Numbered from the stretch's first letter, positions 1 through 7,500 are shown. The stretch is 8,362 bases of DNA from Bacteroidota bacterium (GCA_023416995.1 JAEZGI010000078.1:1-8362); one strand, 5' to 3'. Notes: a model not told the origin generated them from the sequence alone. Made by a program: numbers and translations.

Positions 1-2193
1 GCGCTTGGCGATACTATGTATAATTCCAGTCTTGGTGTAATTCGTGAAAACGGTGAAACCATACCACTTGATGAATATCCCGCCCTAAAAACTATTCGCA
101 CCGGAAAGGCAGTGAAGAACTTTACAATGGGCATACACACCCGTGGTCGTGGGCTGGTCTGGGTTAGCGTTAACACAGAACCAGTTTATTATTCATCTGA
201 ATCTGAGAGCCCGGACGCTGTGGTAACATCTGTTGTTGATCTTACTGACAAAAAGCGTCATGAAGAGCATTTAAACTTAAATCAGCAACAATTACAGGAA
301 TATTCGGACCGAATTTCAGGTATCCTTGACAGTATCACAGATGGTTTCATAGCGGTTGATGCAACACTCACTATTACCTTATGGAACAAGGTGCTTGAAC
401 GCATCACAGGAATCACTTCCGGGAATGCTGTCGGCCGGACATTACGTGAACTTGATTCGCCAGTGATTGGTGAGAAATTGTTTAAAGTATACGAGACCGC
501 AATCAGAAACCATACTACCGTCAATCTTGAATATTATACTTCTGATCGTAAGTTATGGCTCGAAACCAACGCATTTCCGTATCGCGGTGGTTTATTTATA
601 TACTTCAAGGATATTTCACAGCGGAAGCGCCAGGAACAGTTATTAGAGCTGGAGAAAGGCGTGCTTGAACACAATGCTACCCAGGTGGGCTTTGTCCAAA
701 AAACGATCGATTACCTGCTGCGCGGGCTCGAGGGAATTTTTCCCGGTATGTTGCTTTCTGTGCTGACCCTTGATGAACACACCAACCAGATGAGGCACAT
801 GTCTGCCCCGAGTTTACCGCAGTCGTACATTAAAGAAATAGATGGTTTGAAGATTGGGCCCACGACAGGATCGTGCGGCACAGCCATGTACACAAAAAGT
901 AAGGTAATTGTTACCGATATTTCTACCGATCCACTTTGGGCCGATTTCAGAGAGGTAGCCGCTGCTCATAATCTGAATGCCTGCTGGTCGTTCCCTATCA
1001 AGACCGCACAAAATGAAGTGCTTGCTACCATCGCCACCTATTACCGGCATACTGCCAGCCCAAATAATTTACAGTTAGAAGTTTTGGACCGCGTTCAGAA
1101 CCTCCTGAAGATCATCCTTGAAAATAGCAGGGCCGATGCAAGGATCCGTTTGATTAATGAACGTTATCTGCTTGCTACAAGAGCAACAAACGATGCGATA
1201 TGGGATTGGGATCTTGAAACAAATAATCTTTATCGTAGTGATGGTTATGCAAACCTGTTTGGTTATCCCACCGGTAACATAGTCGAGCCAATACATACCT
1301 GGTCGGACAAAATACATCCAGAGGATCGTGATCGTGTTATGACTCAGCTCCAACATTTTCTTGAAACTGAAGGTAGCAGCAACTGGGAAGACGAATATCG
1401 CTTTCAACGTGCTGATGGCAAATATGTGCAGGTTTATGACAGGGGGTTCCTGATATTTAACAGGAATGGAAAGATTAGCCGGATGGTAGGGTCCATGCAG
1501 GATGTAACCGAAAAACGACAACTTGAAAAAAAATTACTAAAGCAGGAGCTCGATAAACAAAAGCTGGTTGCACAGGCAGTTGTCGATGCGCAGGAAAAAG
1601 AAAGAGCAGAGATCGGTAAAGAGCTGCATGATAATGTGAACCAGATTTTATCAACCGCCAAACTGTACATGGAACTGGCCCGCAGCGATGAAAAAGAAAG
1701 ATTAAACCTCATCAAACGGAGCGCCGAAAGCGTGCGTGATGCCATCAATGAAATCAGGAGCATTTCGCGATCACTTGTTCCGCCAAGTATTGGCGACCTC
1801 GGTATCATCGCATCAGTGCAGGACCTTATGGAAGATGTGCGGGCTACAAAAAAACTAAAAGCTGAGTTTTATTTCTCAAAAGATATAGAAGAGGTGATCA
1901 ATGAGAAACAGCAACTGATGTTGTTTCGCATCATCCAGGAACAGGTGAACAATGTGCTGAAACATGCCGACGCCACTATTCTTACCATCGAATTGATGGT
2001 TGAAGGAGGCATCGCTGATCTTACCATCAGTGACAACGGTAAAGGTTTTGATCCAAATAATAACAAACACAAAAGAGGCGTTGGCTTAAAAAACATTGCC
2101 AGCCGTACTCAACTATTTAATGGTGAAGTAAAACTGCTGACCGAGCCGGGTAAAGGCTGTACACTACACATCTTAATTCCCGTAACAAACTAG
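1..2193 (+). CDS. Multi-PAS/GAF sensor histidine kinase, HisKA_3 (NarL/DesK) type, 5' end outside window
   Basis: The reading frame is open from base 1, ahead of the first ATG at 16, and begins in the middle of a PAS domain, so the true start lies upstream. Residues are counted from that ATG. The end of a first PAS domain runs to about 85 and a second PAS spans about 97-205. A GAF domain at about 215-375 has the typical GSCG, DPLW and ACWSFPI elements. A third PAS domain (PAS_3-like) covers about 385-510. The dimerisation helix carries the H-box ELHDNVNQ with the likely phospho-acceptor H538. The ATPase domain shows the N box around N645/N646, DNGKGFD at 673-679 and a GVGLKNI glycine box near 692. 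This H-box and compact ATPase are those of kinases paired with LuxR/NarL regulators, and one follows 13 bases downstream, presumably co-transcribed. No membrane segment is visible, but the missing N-terminus could hold one. The stimulus is unknown. Confidence 0.93.
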   Translation, partial: ALGDTMYNSSLGVIRENGETIPLDEYPALKTIRTGKAVKNFTMGIHTRGRGLVWVSVNTEPVYYSSESESPDAVVTSVVDLTDKKRHEEHLNLNQQQLQEYSDRISGILDSITDGFIAVDATLTITLWNKVLERITGITSGNAVGRTLRELDSPVIGEKLFKVYETAIRNHTTVNLEYYTSDRKLWLETNAFPYRGGLFIYFKDISQRKRQEQLLELEKGVLEHNATQVGFVQKTIDYLLRGLEGIFPGMLLSVLTLDEHTNQMRHMSAPSLPQSYIKEIDGLKIGPTTGSCGTAMYTKSKVIVTDISTDPLWADFREVAAAHNLNACWSFPIKTAQNEVLATIATYYRHTASPNNLQLEVLDRVQNLLKIILENSRADARIRLINERYLLATRATNDAIWDWDLETNNLYRSDGYANLFGYPTGNIVEPIHTWSDKIHPEDRDRVMTQLQHFLETEGSSNWEDEYRFQRADGKYVQVYDRGFLIFNRNGKISRMVGSMQDVTEKRQLEKKLLKQELDKQKLVAQAVVDAQEKERAEIGKELHDNVNQILSTAKLYMELARSDEKERLNLIKRSAESVRDAINEIRSISRSLVPPSIGDLGIIASVQDLMEDVRATKKLKAEFYFSKDIEEVINEKQQLMLFRIIQEQVNNVLKHADATILTIELMVEGGIADLTISDNGKGFDPNNNKHKRGVGLKNIASRTQLFNGEVKLLTEPGKGCTLHILIPVTN

Positions 2194-2206
2194 TAAAACC
2201 CTTTAT

Positions 2207-2848
2207 ATGGAAAAAATAAGTGTTCTGATTGCTGATGATCATAAACTGATCAGAGAAACCTGGAGTTACATTTTAAATAATGATAGCAGGTTTGAAGTGG
2301 TAGCTGAGTGTGGAGATTCAGAGCAGGCAGTAGAAATGTCAAAGCTCAAACGTCCGCACATAGTCCTGATGGATATAAATATGTTGCCGATTTCGGGCTT
2401 CGAAGCCACCGAGCGCATCCGGAAGGTTTCCCCCCTTTCAAAAGTGATTGGTGTGTCCATGCACTCCCAACCCGCTTACGCCAAAAAGATGTTACAGATC
2501 GGCGCCCGCGGTTATGTAACCAAGAACTCTTCGAAGGAAGAAATGATCCAGGCTATCCTTGATGTTCATAGCGGTAGCAGGTATGTGTGCGACGAGATAA
2601 AAAACAATATTTCTGACCAGGTGCTGGAGGAAAATAATGACGGCCCCAATGTAAACGCACTGACCGAAAGAGAAATCCAGATCATCAATCTTATCAAAGA
2701 AGGCCAGTCTTCAAAGGAAATCGCCGCGGCGCTTGCAATTTCGTTGAAAACCGTTGAGGTACACCGCCACAACATTCTCAAAAAGCTAAAATTGAAGAAT
2801 TCAGCTTCACTGGTGAATTTCATGAATAATTCAGCTACTTATATTTAA
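2207..2848 (+). CDS. LuxR/NarL-family response regulator (first copy)
   Basis: This 213-residue DNA-binding regulator has the usual two-domain layout. The receiver domain (about 1-120) has the acidic pair D10/D11, phospho-acceptor D56, switch residue S84 and K106. A linker follows, then a LuxR-type helix-turn-helix at about 150-205 whose recognition helix region reads KTVEVHRHNILKKLK (181-195). The ATG at 2207 gives a receiver starting directly at beta-strand 1 and leaves 13 bases after the kinase stop, so the pair is probably one transcript and this is the likely cognate partner of that kinase. By hand alignment it shares 129 of 211 positions (about 61%) with the regulator at 5016. Its targets cannot be read from sequence; the next gene downstream, with its own promoter and palindrome, is one candidate. 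Confidence 0.95.
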   Translation: MEKISVLIADDHKLIRETWSYILNNDSRFEVVAECGDSEQAVEMSKLKRPHIVLMDINMLPISGFEATERIRKVSPLSKVIGVSMHSQPAYAKKMLQIGARGYVTKNSSKEEMIQAILDVHSGSRYVCDEIKNNISDQVLEENNDGPNVNALTEREIQIINLIKEGQSSKEIAAALAISLKTVEVHRHNILKKLKLKNSASLVNFMNNSATYI

Positions 2849-2885
2849 GGTTGAAGGGGGAAAGCGGAATGTTAAGAGAATCAAT

Positions 2886-2899
2886 ATTCAATATTGAAT
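2886..2899. promoter_or_regulatory. 14-bp perfect palindrome overlapping a promoter, candidate operator
   Basis: ATTCAATATTGAAT is a perfect palindrome. It covers the proposed -33 element (2894-2896) of the promoter for the PurF-like gene and is preceded by a tandem CAATATT CAATATT (2882-2895). The position suits a repressor or activator site for a dimeric regulator. Which protein binds, if any, is inference. Confidence 0.4.
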
Positions 2900-2921
2900 C
2901 TGAAATATTCGATTAACTTTG
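2894..2921 (+). promoter_or_regulatory. Bacteroidota-type promoter for the PurF-like gene
   Basis: TTG at 2894-2896, a 17-base spacer and TAACTTTG at 2914-2921 match the Bacteroidota -33/-7 consensus (TTG, then TAnnTTTG), with the -7 element exact. Transcription would begin near 2928, giving a leader of about 20 bases before the ATG at 2947. This suggests the gene is not only read through from the kinase-regulator pair. Confidence 0.65.
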
Positions 2922-2946
2922 CGCTTTCCATTACAATCAGGTTTCC

Positions 2947-4794
2947 ATGAGTGACGAAATAAAACATGAATGCGGGTTGGCATTCATCCGTTTACGTAAG
3001 CCATTTTCTTATTATCAACAGCAGTACGGAACGGTTATGTGGGGCATCAATAAGCTCTACCTTCTCATGGAAAAACAGCATAATCGTGGCCAGGATGGTG
3101 CCGGGGTTGCTGCCGTAAAACTGAATGTCGAACCTGGTTATCCGTTTCTCCAGCGCATCCGAAGCAGCGCCAACCAGCCGATCGTTGATATTTTCACCCA
3201 GATCAATCAGGAGGTGCTTGAACTGGAGAAATACCAGTCCGATATCACCCGTCACGCGGGTCTGATGAAGGGCCATATCGCTTTTCTTGGTGAACTACTG
3301 TTGGGACATCTTCGTTATGGAACCCAGGGCAAAAACAAGGTTGAATTCTGCCATCCTTTTATAAAACGTCATACTATACCAGCCCGGAACCTTGCGCTTG
3401 CAGGAAACTTTAACCTCGTCAACACTGATGAGCTATTCGGGCTGATAAATGTTGACCCCGGCGAATTTCAAAAACAAAGCGATCTGGCAGCGATGATGGA
3501 GGTGATTCATCACTTTCTGGTCACTGCCGATGAAGAAACCCCGGGCAACCTGGATCTTTTAAAAGTCTTACAAAAATCAGTACCCCTGTTCGATGGCGGC
3601 TTTACCGTTGGTGGATTGCTGGGAAACGGCGACTCATTCGTTTTCCGGGATCCCAATGGGATACGTCCCGCTTATTATTATGTTTCAGATGATGTAGTGG
3701 TTGCCGCCTCAGAACGCGCCGCAATTCGCACCGTTTTCAACGTAGGCGAAAATGAAGTAAAAGAACTGATGCCCGGGGCTGGGCTCATTGTCAAAACCGA
3801 TGGCTCTTATTCCATTGAACAGGTAATCGCACCCCGGGAACGTCGCGCCTGTAGTTTTGAAAGAATCTATTTCTCCCGTGGCAGCGATGAAAAAATATAT
3901 CGCGAAAGAAGCAAACTGGGAAATCTGCTAACCGAACAGGTACTTACAGCAATCAACCAGGATGTAAAAAATACCATCTTCTCCTTTATTCCCAACACCG
4001 CTGAGATTGCATTTTACGGTATGTGGAAGGGCATGGATGACTATCTCAAAAAAATAAAACTTCAGCGTATTTTATCCTGGGGCAATAACATCGATCCCGA
4101 AAAGCTGGAGGAGATGATCAGCCGGAAAATCAGGATAGAAAAGATCGCTATCAAAGACGTCAAAATGCGTACGTTCATTACGGAAGATGTAAGTCGTAAT
4201 GAGATGGTTCAGCACGTTTATGATATCACTTACGGAACTGTTAATAAAGGCGTCGATACAATTGTAGTGATTGATGATTCGATCGTTCGGGGTACCACAT
4301 TAAAACAAAGTATTATCCGGATGCTGGCACGTCTTGAGCCAAAAAAGATAATCGTTGTTTCGTCTGCGCCGCAGATCCGCTATCCCGACTGCTACGGTAT
4401 CGACATGAGCAAACTCGGTGATTTTATCGCCTTCCGCGCAGCCATGGAATTATGGAAAGAACAGGGCAAGGAAGACTGTTTGCAGGAGCTCTACGAAAAA
4501 TGTAAAGAGCTGAACCGACTGGGTGAGCTGCACACAGAAAACGTGGTAAGACAGGTCTACAAACCCTTCACTCCGGAAGATATTTCAAACAAAATTGCAG
4601 AACTCATTACCCCTAAAGATCTGGATATACCTGTGCAGGTAATTTATCAAACTATTGAATCGCTGCACGAAGCCTGTCCCACCAATACGGGCGATTGGTA
4701 CTTTACGGGCAATTATCCCACACCTGGTGGTAACCGGGTAGTCAACAAAGCTTTCATGAACTTTATGGAGGGAAAAAATATACGTGGCTACTAG
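2947..4794 (+). CDS. PurF-like amidophosphoribosyltransferase family protein, long divergent form
   Basis: This 615-residue protein combines an N-terminal Ntn-type glutamine amidotransferase domain (about 9-290) with a phosphoribosyltransferase domain (about 300-500), the architecture of PurF, which makes phosphoribosylamine from PRPP and glutamine in the first step of purine synthesis. C9 in HECGLA is the likely N-terminal nucleophile after removal of an eight-residue propeptide, as in the Bacillus enzyme. R123 (GHLRYGTQG), N154 and D179 match other glutaminase residues. The PRPP loop VVIDDSIVRGTTL is at 440-452, and CSFERIYFSRGSD at 302-314 matches a further PurF motif. Ordinary PurF is roughly 470-510 residues; here about 40 extra residues lie before R123 and about 40-50 more lie between 360 and 400. 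The oxyanion-hole Asn-Gly is Asn-Phe (154-155). The C-terminal cysteine ligands of the 4Fe-4S cluster in Bacillus-type PurF appear absent. It may be a paralog with a changed role, so no symbol is given. Confidence 0.85.
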   Translation: MSDEIKHECGLAFIRLRKPFSYYQQQYGTVMWGINKLYLLMEKQHNRGQDGAGVAAVKLNVEPGYPFLQRIRSSANQPIVDIFTQINQEVLELEKYQSDITRHAGLMKGHIAFLGELLLGHLRYGTQGKNKVEFCHPFIKRHTIPARNLALAGNFNLVNTDELFGLINVDPGEFQKQSDLAAMMEVIHHFLVTADEETPGNLDLLKVLQKSVPLFDGGFTVGGLLGNGDSFVFRDPNGIRPAYYYVSDDVVVAASERAAIRTVFNVGENEVKELMPGAGLIVKTDGSYSIEQVIAPRERRACSFERIYFSRGSDEKIYRERSKLGNLLTEQVLTAINQDVKNTIFSFIPNTAEIAFYGMWKGMDDYLKKIKLQRILSWGNNIDPEKLEEMISRKIRIEKIAIKDVKMRTFITEDVSRNEMVQHVYDITYGTVNKGVDTIVVIDDSIVRGTTLKQSIIRMLARLEPKKIIVVSSAPQIRYPDCYGIDMSKLGDFIAFRAAMELWKEQGKEDCLQELYEKCKELNRLGELHTENVVRQVYKPFTPEDISNKIAELITPKDLDIPVQVIYQTIESLHEACPTNTGDWYFTGNYPTPGGNRVVNKAFMNFMEGKNIRGY

Positions 4795-4962
4795 TACCGC
4801 CTCTAAGGGTTAACGCTTACCACTACATAGAATGTTTACCCCTCCTTCGTAGTTTTACGGTATAGCCTGTGTACGGTTTGTTAAAACTATGCACTAAATT
4901 TACTGTATATCAAAAATTACATGTAGGTAGACTTGGGCGCCGGATTGCTTGCCATTTTCTCC

Positions 4963-4976
4963 GTTCCTTCGGGAAC
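4963..4976 (+). other. UUCG-tetraloop hairpin upstream of second response regulator
   Basis: GTTCC TTCG GGAAC forms a perfect five-base-pair stem closed by the very stable C(UUCG)G tetraloop. It lies 39 bases before the chosen start at 5016. Flanking GCCGG (4939-4943) and CCGGC (4993-4997) could pair around it in a longer leader structure. It has no T-tract, so it is not an intrinsic terminator. A regulatory role is speculative. Confidence 0.35.
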
Positions 4977-5015
4977 AGCGAAAACGGTATCGCCGGCATA
5001 ATGAAAACATTTGCT

Positions 5016-5651
5016 ATGGCTAAAATTTCCGTTTTAATCGTTGACGATCACACGCTGATCCGCGAAACATGGTCCTTTCTTTTAGGTAGAAACGAAAACT
5101 TCGAAGTGATCTCTGAGGTGGGTGATGGGCAAACTGCTATTGAAATCGCCAGGGATAAAAGACCAAACATAGTTCTCCTCGATATAAATATGAGTCCGCT
5201 TAACGGCTTTGATGTGCTGAAAATGATCAGGAAATTATCTCCGGGCTCGAAGGTGATAGGTGTCTCGATGCATTCGCAACCAGCATATGCCAAAAAAATG
5301 TTGAGACTTGGTGCGAGGGGATATGTCACTAAAAATTCACCACGACAAGAAATGCTGGATGCCATTGGCGAAGTAAATAAAGGCAATATTTATATCTGTC
5401 AGGAAGTGAAAAATATTCTGAGTGATCAGATGTTGGGTGACGAAGATACAACGGCAGGGCTCAATCAGTTGTCAGAAAGAGAAATGGAGGTGATCAACCA
5501 GATTCGTGATGGTTTATCTTCCAAAGAGATTGCAGACAAACTAGGGATCTCTATTAAAACAGTAGAGGTTCACCGTCATAATATTTTGAAGAAGCTGAAA
5601 GTGAAGAACACTGCTTCACTTATAAATTATATTAACGCAAGCGGTCTGTAA
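5016..5651 (+). CDS. LuxR/NarL-family response regulator (second copy, no adjacent kinase)
   Basis: This 211-residue regulator has a receiver with D10/D11, phospho-acceptor D56, S84 and K106, and a LuxR-type helix-turn-helix at about 150-205. The frame is open further upstream and an ATG also exists at 5001, but ATG 5016 gives MAKISVLI, which aligns exactly with MEKISVLI of the first copy; the upstream extension has no receiver-like sequence. It is about 61% identical to the regulator at 2207. The output face of the receiver (S78-L96) is identical residue for residue, and so is KTVEVHRHNILKKLK in the DNA-binding helix. The two therefore probably bind similar DNA sites and might form mixed dimers or share the upstream kinase; that is inference. 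I see no clear promoter in the 221-base gap before it. Confidence 0.93.
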   Translation: MAKISVLIVDDHTLIRETWSFLLGRNENFEVISEVGDGQTAIEIARDKRPNIVLLDINMSPLNGFDVLKMIRKLSPGSKVIGVSMHSQPAYAKKMLRLGARGYVTKNSPRQEMLDAIGEVNKGNIYICQEVKNILSDQMLGDEDTTAGLNQLSEREMEVINQIRDGLSSKEIADKLGISIKTVEVHRHNILKKLKVKNTASLINYINASGL

Positions 5652-5831
5652 TGTGCTGTGCTTCATCGTGTCGTGGCGCGTTCGCTTGATCATCATCAAT
5701 TAAAAGCGGTACGCAGCAGATTGGCAGGGGGTTTGTAATTCATTCTACACCGACCGTTTTAGCGCCTTTGAAAAACCACTCCTTCGTATCGCAGATAATT
5801 CTGCATCCTTTAATTGAAACTTTTTACCTTA

Positions 5832-5861
5832 GGGAACAATTTTTTTGTTCCCCTTTTTTTT
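5832..5861 (+). terminator. Intrinsic terminator-like hairpin just before the phosphatase start codon
   Basis: GGGAACAA (5832-5839), a five-T loop and TTGTTCCC (5845-5852) form a perfect eight-base-pair stem, followed by C and eight Ts (5854-5861). This is a textbook rho-independent terminator for the plus strand; the minus strand has no T-tract after the stem. It could end the transcript of the regulator at 5016. It ends only six bases before the ATG at 5868, which leaves no room for a conventional promoter between, so it could instead act as an attenuator in the leader of the downstream gene. Confidence 0.75.
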
Positions 5862-5867
5862 ATTGGT

Positions 5868-6356
5868 ATGAAAAAGCTTCTGATAATCCGGCATGCAAAA
5901 AGCAGCTGGCAAGATTTTACTGTTCCGGATTTGGATCGTCCGCTGAATGACCGTGGCAAAAGAGATGCGCCCATAATGGCGGAACGAATTGCATCAAGAA
6001 AAATTCATCCGGATTTTATTCTGACCTCTCCGGCAAAACGTGCGCGAAAAACCGCCGAATTATTTTTGCGTACTCTGGATGTGCCTGAAGAGAATATAAC
6101 GGAAATGCCCACACTATACGAAGCTGGTGTCGGAGCTTTTTATGATGCGGTGGCAGGCAGCCCTGTTTCCGCAACAACGATTATGCTGTTTTCTCACAAT
6201 CCGGGTATTACGGCATTTGTTAATGAACTCACCGATGTTAAGATTGATGATATGCCTACCTGTGCCGTATATGCCATTAGTTGCAACATCGCAGAGTGGA
6301 GTGAATTCAGGAGTGCGCCTAAAGAGTTCCTTTTCTTCGATTATCCTAAAGCCTGA
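5868..6356 (+). CDS. SixA-like histidine phosphatase
   Basis: This 162-residue member of the histidine phosphatase (phosphoglycerate-mutase-like) superfamily resembles SixA. The RHG-type motif RHAKSSW has catalytic H9, which would become phosphorylated. Further expected residues are R60 in SPAKRARKTAE, E85 in LYEAG and the second histidine H110 in SHNPG. E. coli SixA removes phosphate from phosphohistidine of ArcB or nitrogen-PTS components; the substrate here is unknown. The frame could extend to a TTG at 5814, but ATG 5868 places the catalytic strand at the N-terminus (MKKLLIIRH) as usual, and the extension would translate the hairpin. Length is normal for the family. No signal peptide is visible, so it is probably cytosolic. 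The 3' end overlaps the convergent glycosyltransferase gene by 16 bases. Confidence 0.9.
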   Translation: MKKLLIIRHAKSSWQDFTVPDLDRPLNDRGKRDAPIMAERIASRKIHPDFILTSPAKRARKTAELFLRTLDVPEENITEMPTLYEAGVGAFYDAVAGSPVSATTIMLFSHNPGITAFVNELTDVKIDDMPTCAVYAISCNIAEWSEFRSAPKEFLFFDYPKA

Positions 6357-7462
6357 GGCTCTAATGTTTCAAGCAGCTCGTAAATAGCTTCCTTAAACAG
6401 ATCCATATTAGCCGTGGGCACCGATACCTGCTTCAGTTTGCTTATGGCTTCGGCCAGGTCAAGAGAGTCCTGGTGCGCAATGACAGCTTTCTTTGCGGTA
6501 CCCAGGTAGTCAGCTAAATATTCCTGCTCGCCCTGGCCAGGAGTAGGGATAAACACCGCTTTTTTCTGCATTTTCACCAGGTCCATTACCGAAGTATATC
6601 CTGGTCTGCATATTACCACTGTTGCCCCGCAAATGAGTCTGTTCAATTCCGCTGTGTCTGCCAGATCAACTACACGAATGCCAGGGTTTCCTGTGATTGC
6701 CTTAGATCGCTTGGTGGTGCCGCGAACAAGCACTATGGGGCGGTTCAGAGCGGTTAACTGAGGCATGAGTCTCGATTCCAGCACCGTACGTTGCGGTTCG
6801 GGGCCGGACAATACAACAAGCACATGGCCATTTACTGCAGGTATATCACAAGGTTGGAGTCTTGAAACCGGTCCGATGTAACGGACGGGCAAAAAGCTGT
6901 TTTTTGGAAGCTGTGACAATTTACCGGCAAGGCTCCGTACTCCCTGGCTATCAGGCACCCAGACCTGGGTGAACTTTTTGACCATCAAATGTGTTATTTT
7001 CTTAATAACCAGGTCCGCAGTGGGGCCAAAACCAGTCTGAATATTGAGCTGGTGGGTGATGAAGATGCTTGGAATTTTGGCGGAATAAAAACCATACCGG
7101 TTATCAGAGATGATGAGATCTGGATTTTTCCGGAGGATAATACTTTTGAGTGCCAGATTTTCACGCTTGATTGCGATCAAAATCTTTGGAACTTGAAGCA
7201 ACAGCCTAAATAGTGTACCCGAGCGGTGCAAGCCATACCGAAGATTATACCCGCTAAGTGGTATATATTCCAGGTGCGGGAATTCCGGGTAAAGGACTTG
7301 TTTCTGTGTTGAATTGCAAGCGATTACAATTTCAACATTTTGTGCAAGCAGTTCGGAAATGATCGGAATGCACCGTGTGGTGTGCCCGAGGCCCCAATCG
7401 AGGGGAGAAATCAAGGCTAGGTGTTTTTTTGTAGCGACGGGATATTTTGCAGTTTTAACCAA
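6341..7462 (-). CDS. MurG-like glycosyltransferase (GT28 C-terminal type)
   Basis: This 373-residue protein has the two-domain GT-B layout of MurG and UDP-glycosyltransferase relatives. The N-terminal domain opens with SPLDWGLGHTTRCIPI (19-34), comparable to the glycine-rich GxGH loop of MurG. The C-terminal domain has a nucleotide-sugar binding segment with VICRPGYTSVMDL (283-295) followed by PTPGQGEQEYLA (306-317), where the EQ pair sits in the typical donor-binding place. Donor and acceptor cannot be told; it is probably not MurG itself because the acceptor-domain sequence differs and no cell-wall genes are near. The start is unusual: an in-frame stop lies at 7478-7480 and no ATG exists between it and the conserved region, so TTG at 7462 is the best choice, with ATT or ATC just upstream as weaker options. 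It is divergent from the small lipoprotein gene. Confidence 0.82.
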   Translation of the reverse strand: MVKTAKYPVATKKHLALISPLDWGLGHTTRCIPIISELLAQNVEIVIACNSTQKQVLYPEFPHLEYIPLSGYNLRYGLHRSGTLFRLLLQVPKILIAIKRENLALKSIILRKNPDLIISDNRYGFYSAKIPSIFITHQLNIQTGFGPTADLVIKKITHLMVKKFTQVWVPDSQGVRSLAGKLSQLPKNSFLPVRYIGPVSRLQPCDIPAVNGHVLVVLSGPEPQRTVLESRLMPQLTALNRPIVLVRGTTKRSKAITGNPGIRVVDLADTAELNRLICGATVVICRPGYTSVMDLVKMQKKAVFIPTPGQGEQEYLADYLGTAKKAVIAHQDSLDLAEAISKLKQVSVPTANMDLFKEAIYELLETLEPQALG

Positions 7463-7472
7463 ATCCGGATAA

Positions 7473-7500
7473 TAAATTATTATTAAATTAGTTTAATTTA
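7473..7500. promoter_or_regulatory. TAAATTA half-site cluster in divergent intergenic region
   Basis: TAAATTA occurs at 7473-7479 and 7484-7490, start points 11 bases apart (about one helical turn). Its exact inverse TAATTTA follows at 7494-7500 after three bases, making a perfect 7-3-7 inverted repeat. The whole 54-base gap between the glycosyltransferase and lipoprotein starts is very AT-rich, so chance is a real alternative. TAATTTAG (7494-7501) is also one mismatch from the -7 consensus TAnnTTTG on the plus strand. Confidence 0.3.

Noticed and set aside
1075..1521. 148-codon open frame on the minus strand inside the kinase gene
   Set aside because: It lies fully opposite the GAF/PAS coding region, has no recognisable domain and is the usual shadow of a long gene.
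4795..4862. Possible terminator after the PurF-like gene from GGGTTAAC and GTTTACCC
   Set aside because: The arms pair with a mismatch across a long loop and no T-tract follows, so the case is too weak.
4877..4910. Possible promoter for the second response regulator (TTTG, then TAAATTTA)
   Set aside because: The spacer is only about 14 bases and the -7 element lacks the final G, so it does not meet the Bacteroidota consensus.
4869..5015. 49-residue N-terminal extension of the second response regulator
   Set aside because: The extension resembles no receiver sequence, and ATG 5016 aligns exactly with the start of the first copy.
5767..5803. Possible promoter for the SixA-like gene (TTTG, then TAATTCTG)
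   Set aside because: The spacer is about 25 bases and the -7 element has a mismatch; it is not strong enough to annotate, although transcription from it would pass through the hairpin.
5814..5867. In-frame N-terminal extension of the SixA-like protein from a TTG codon
   Set aside because: It would translate the terminator hairpin and T-tract, and the family begins directly with the catalytic strand, as given by ATG 5868.
6989..7213. 74-codon plus-strand frame inside the glycosyltransferase gene
   Set aside because: It is antisense to a well-supported gene and shows no promoter or motif of its own.
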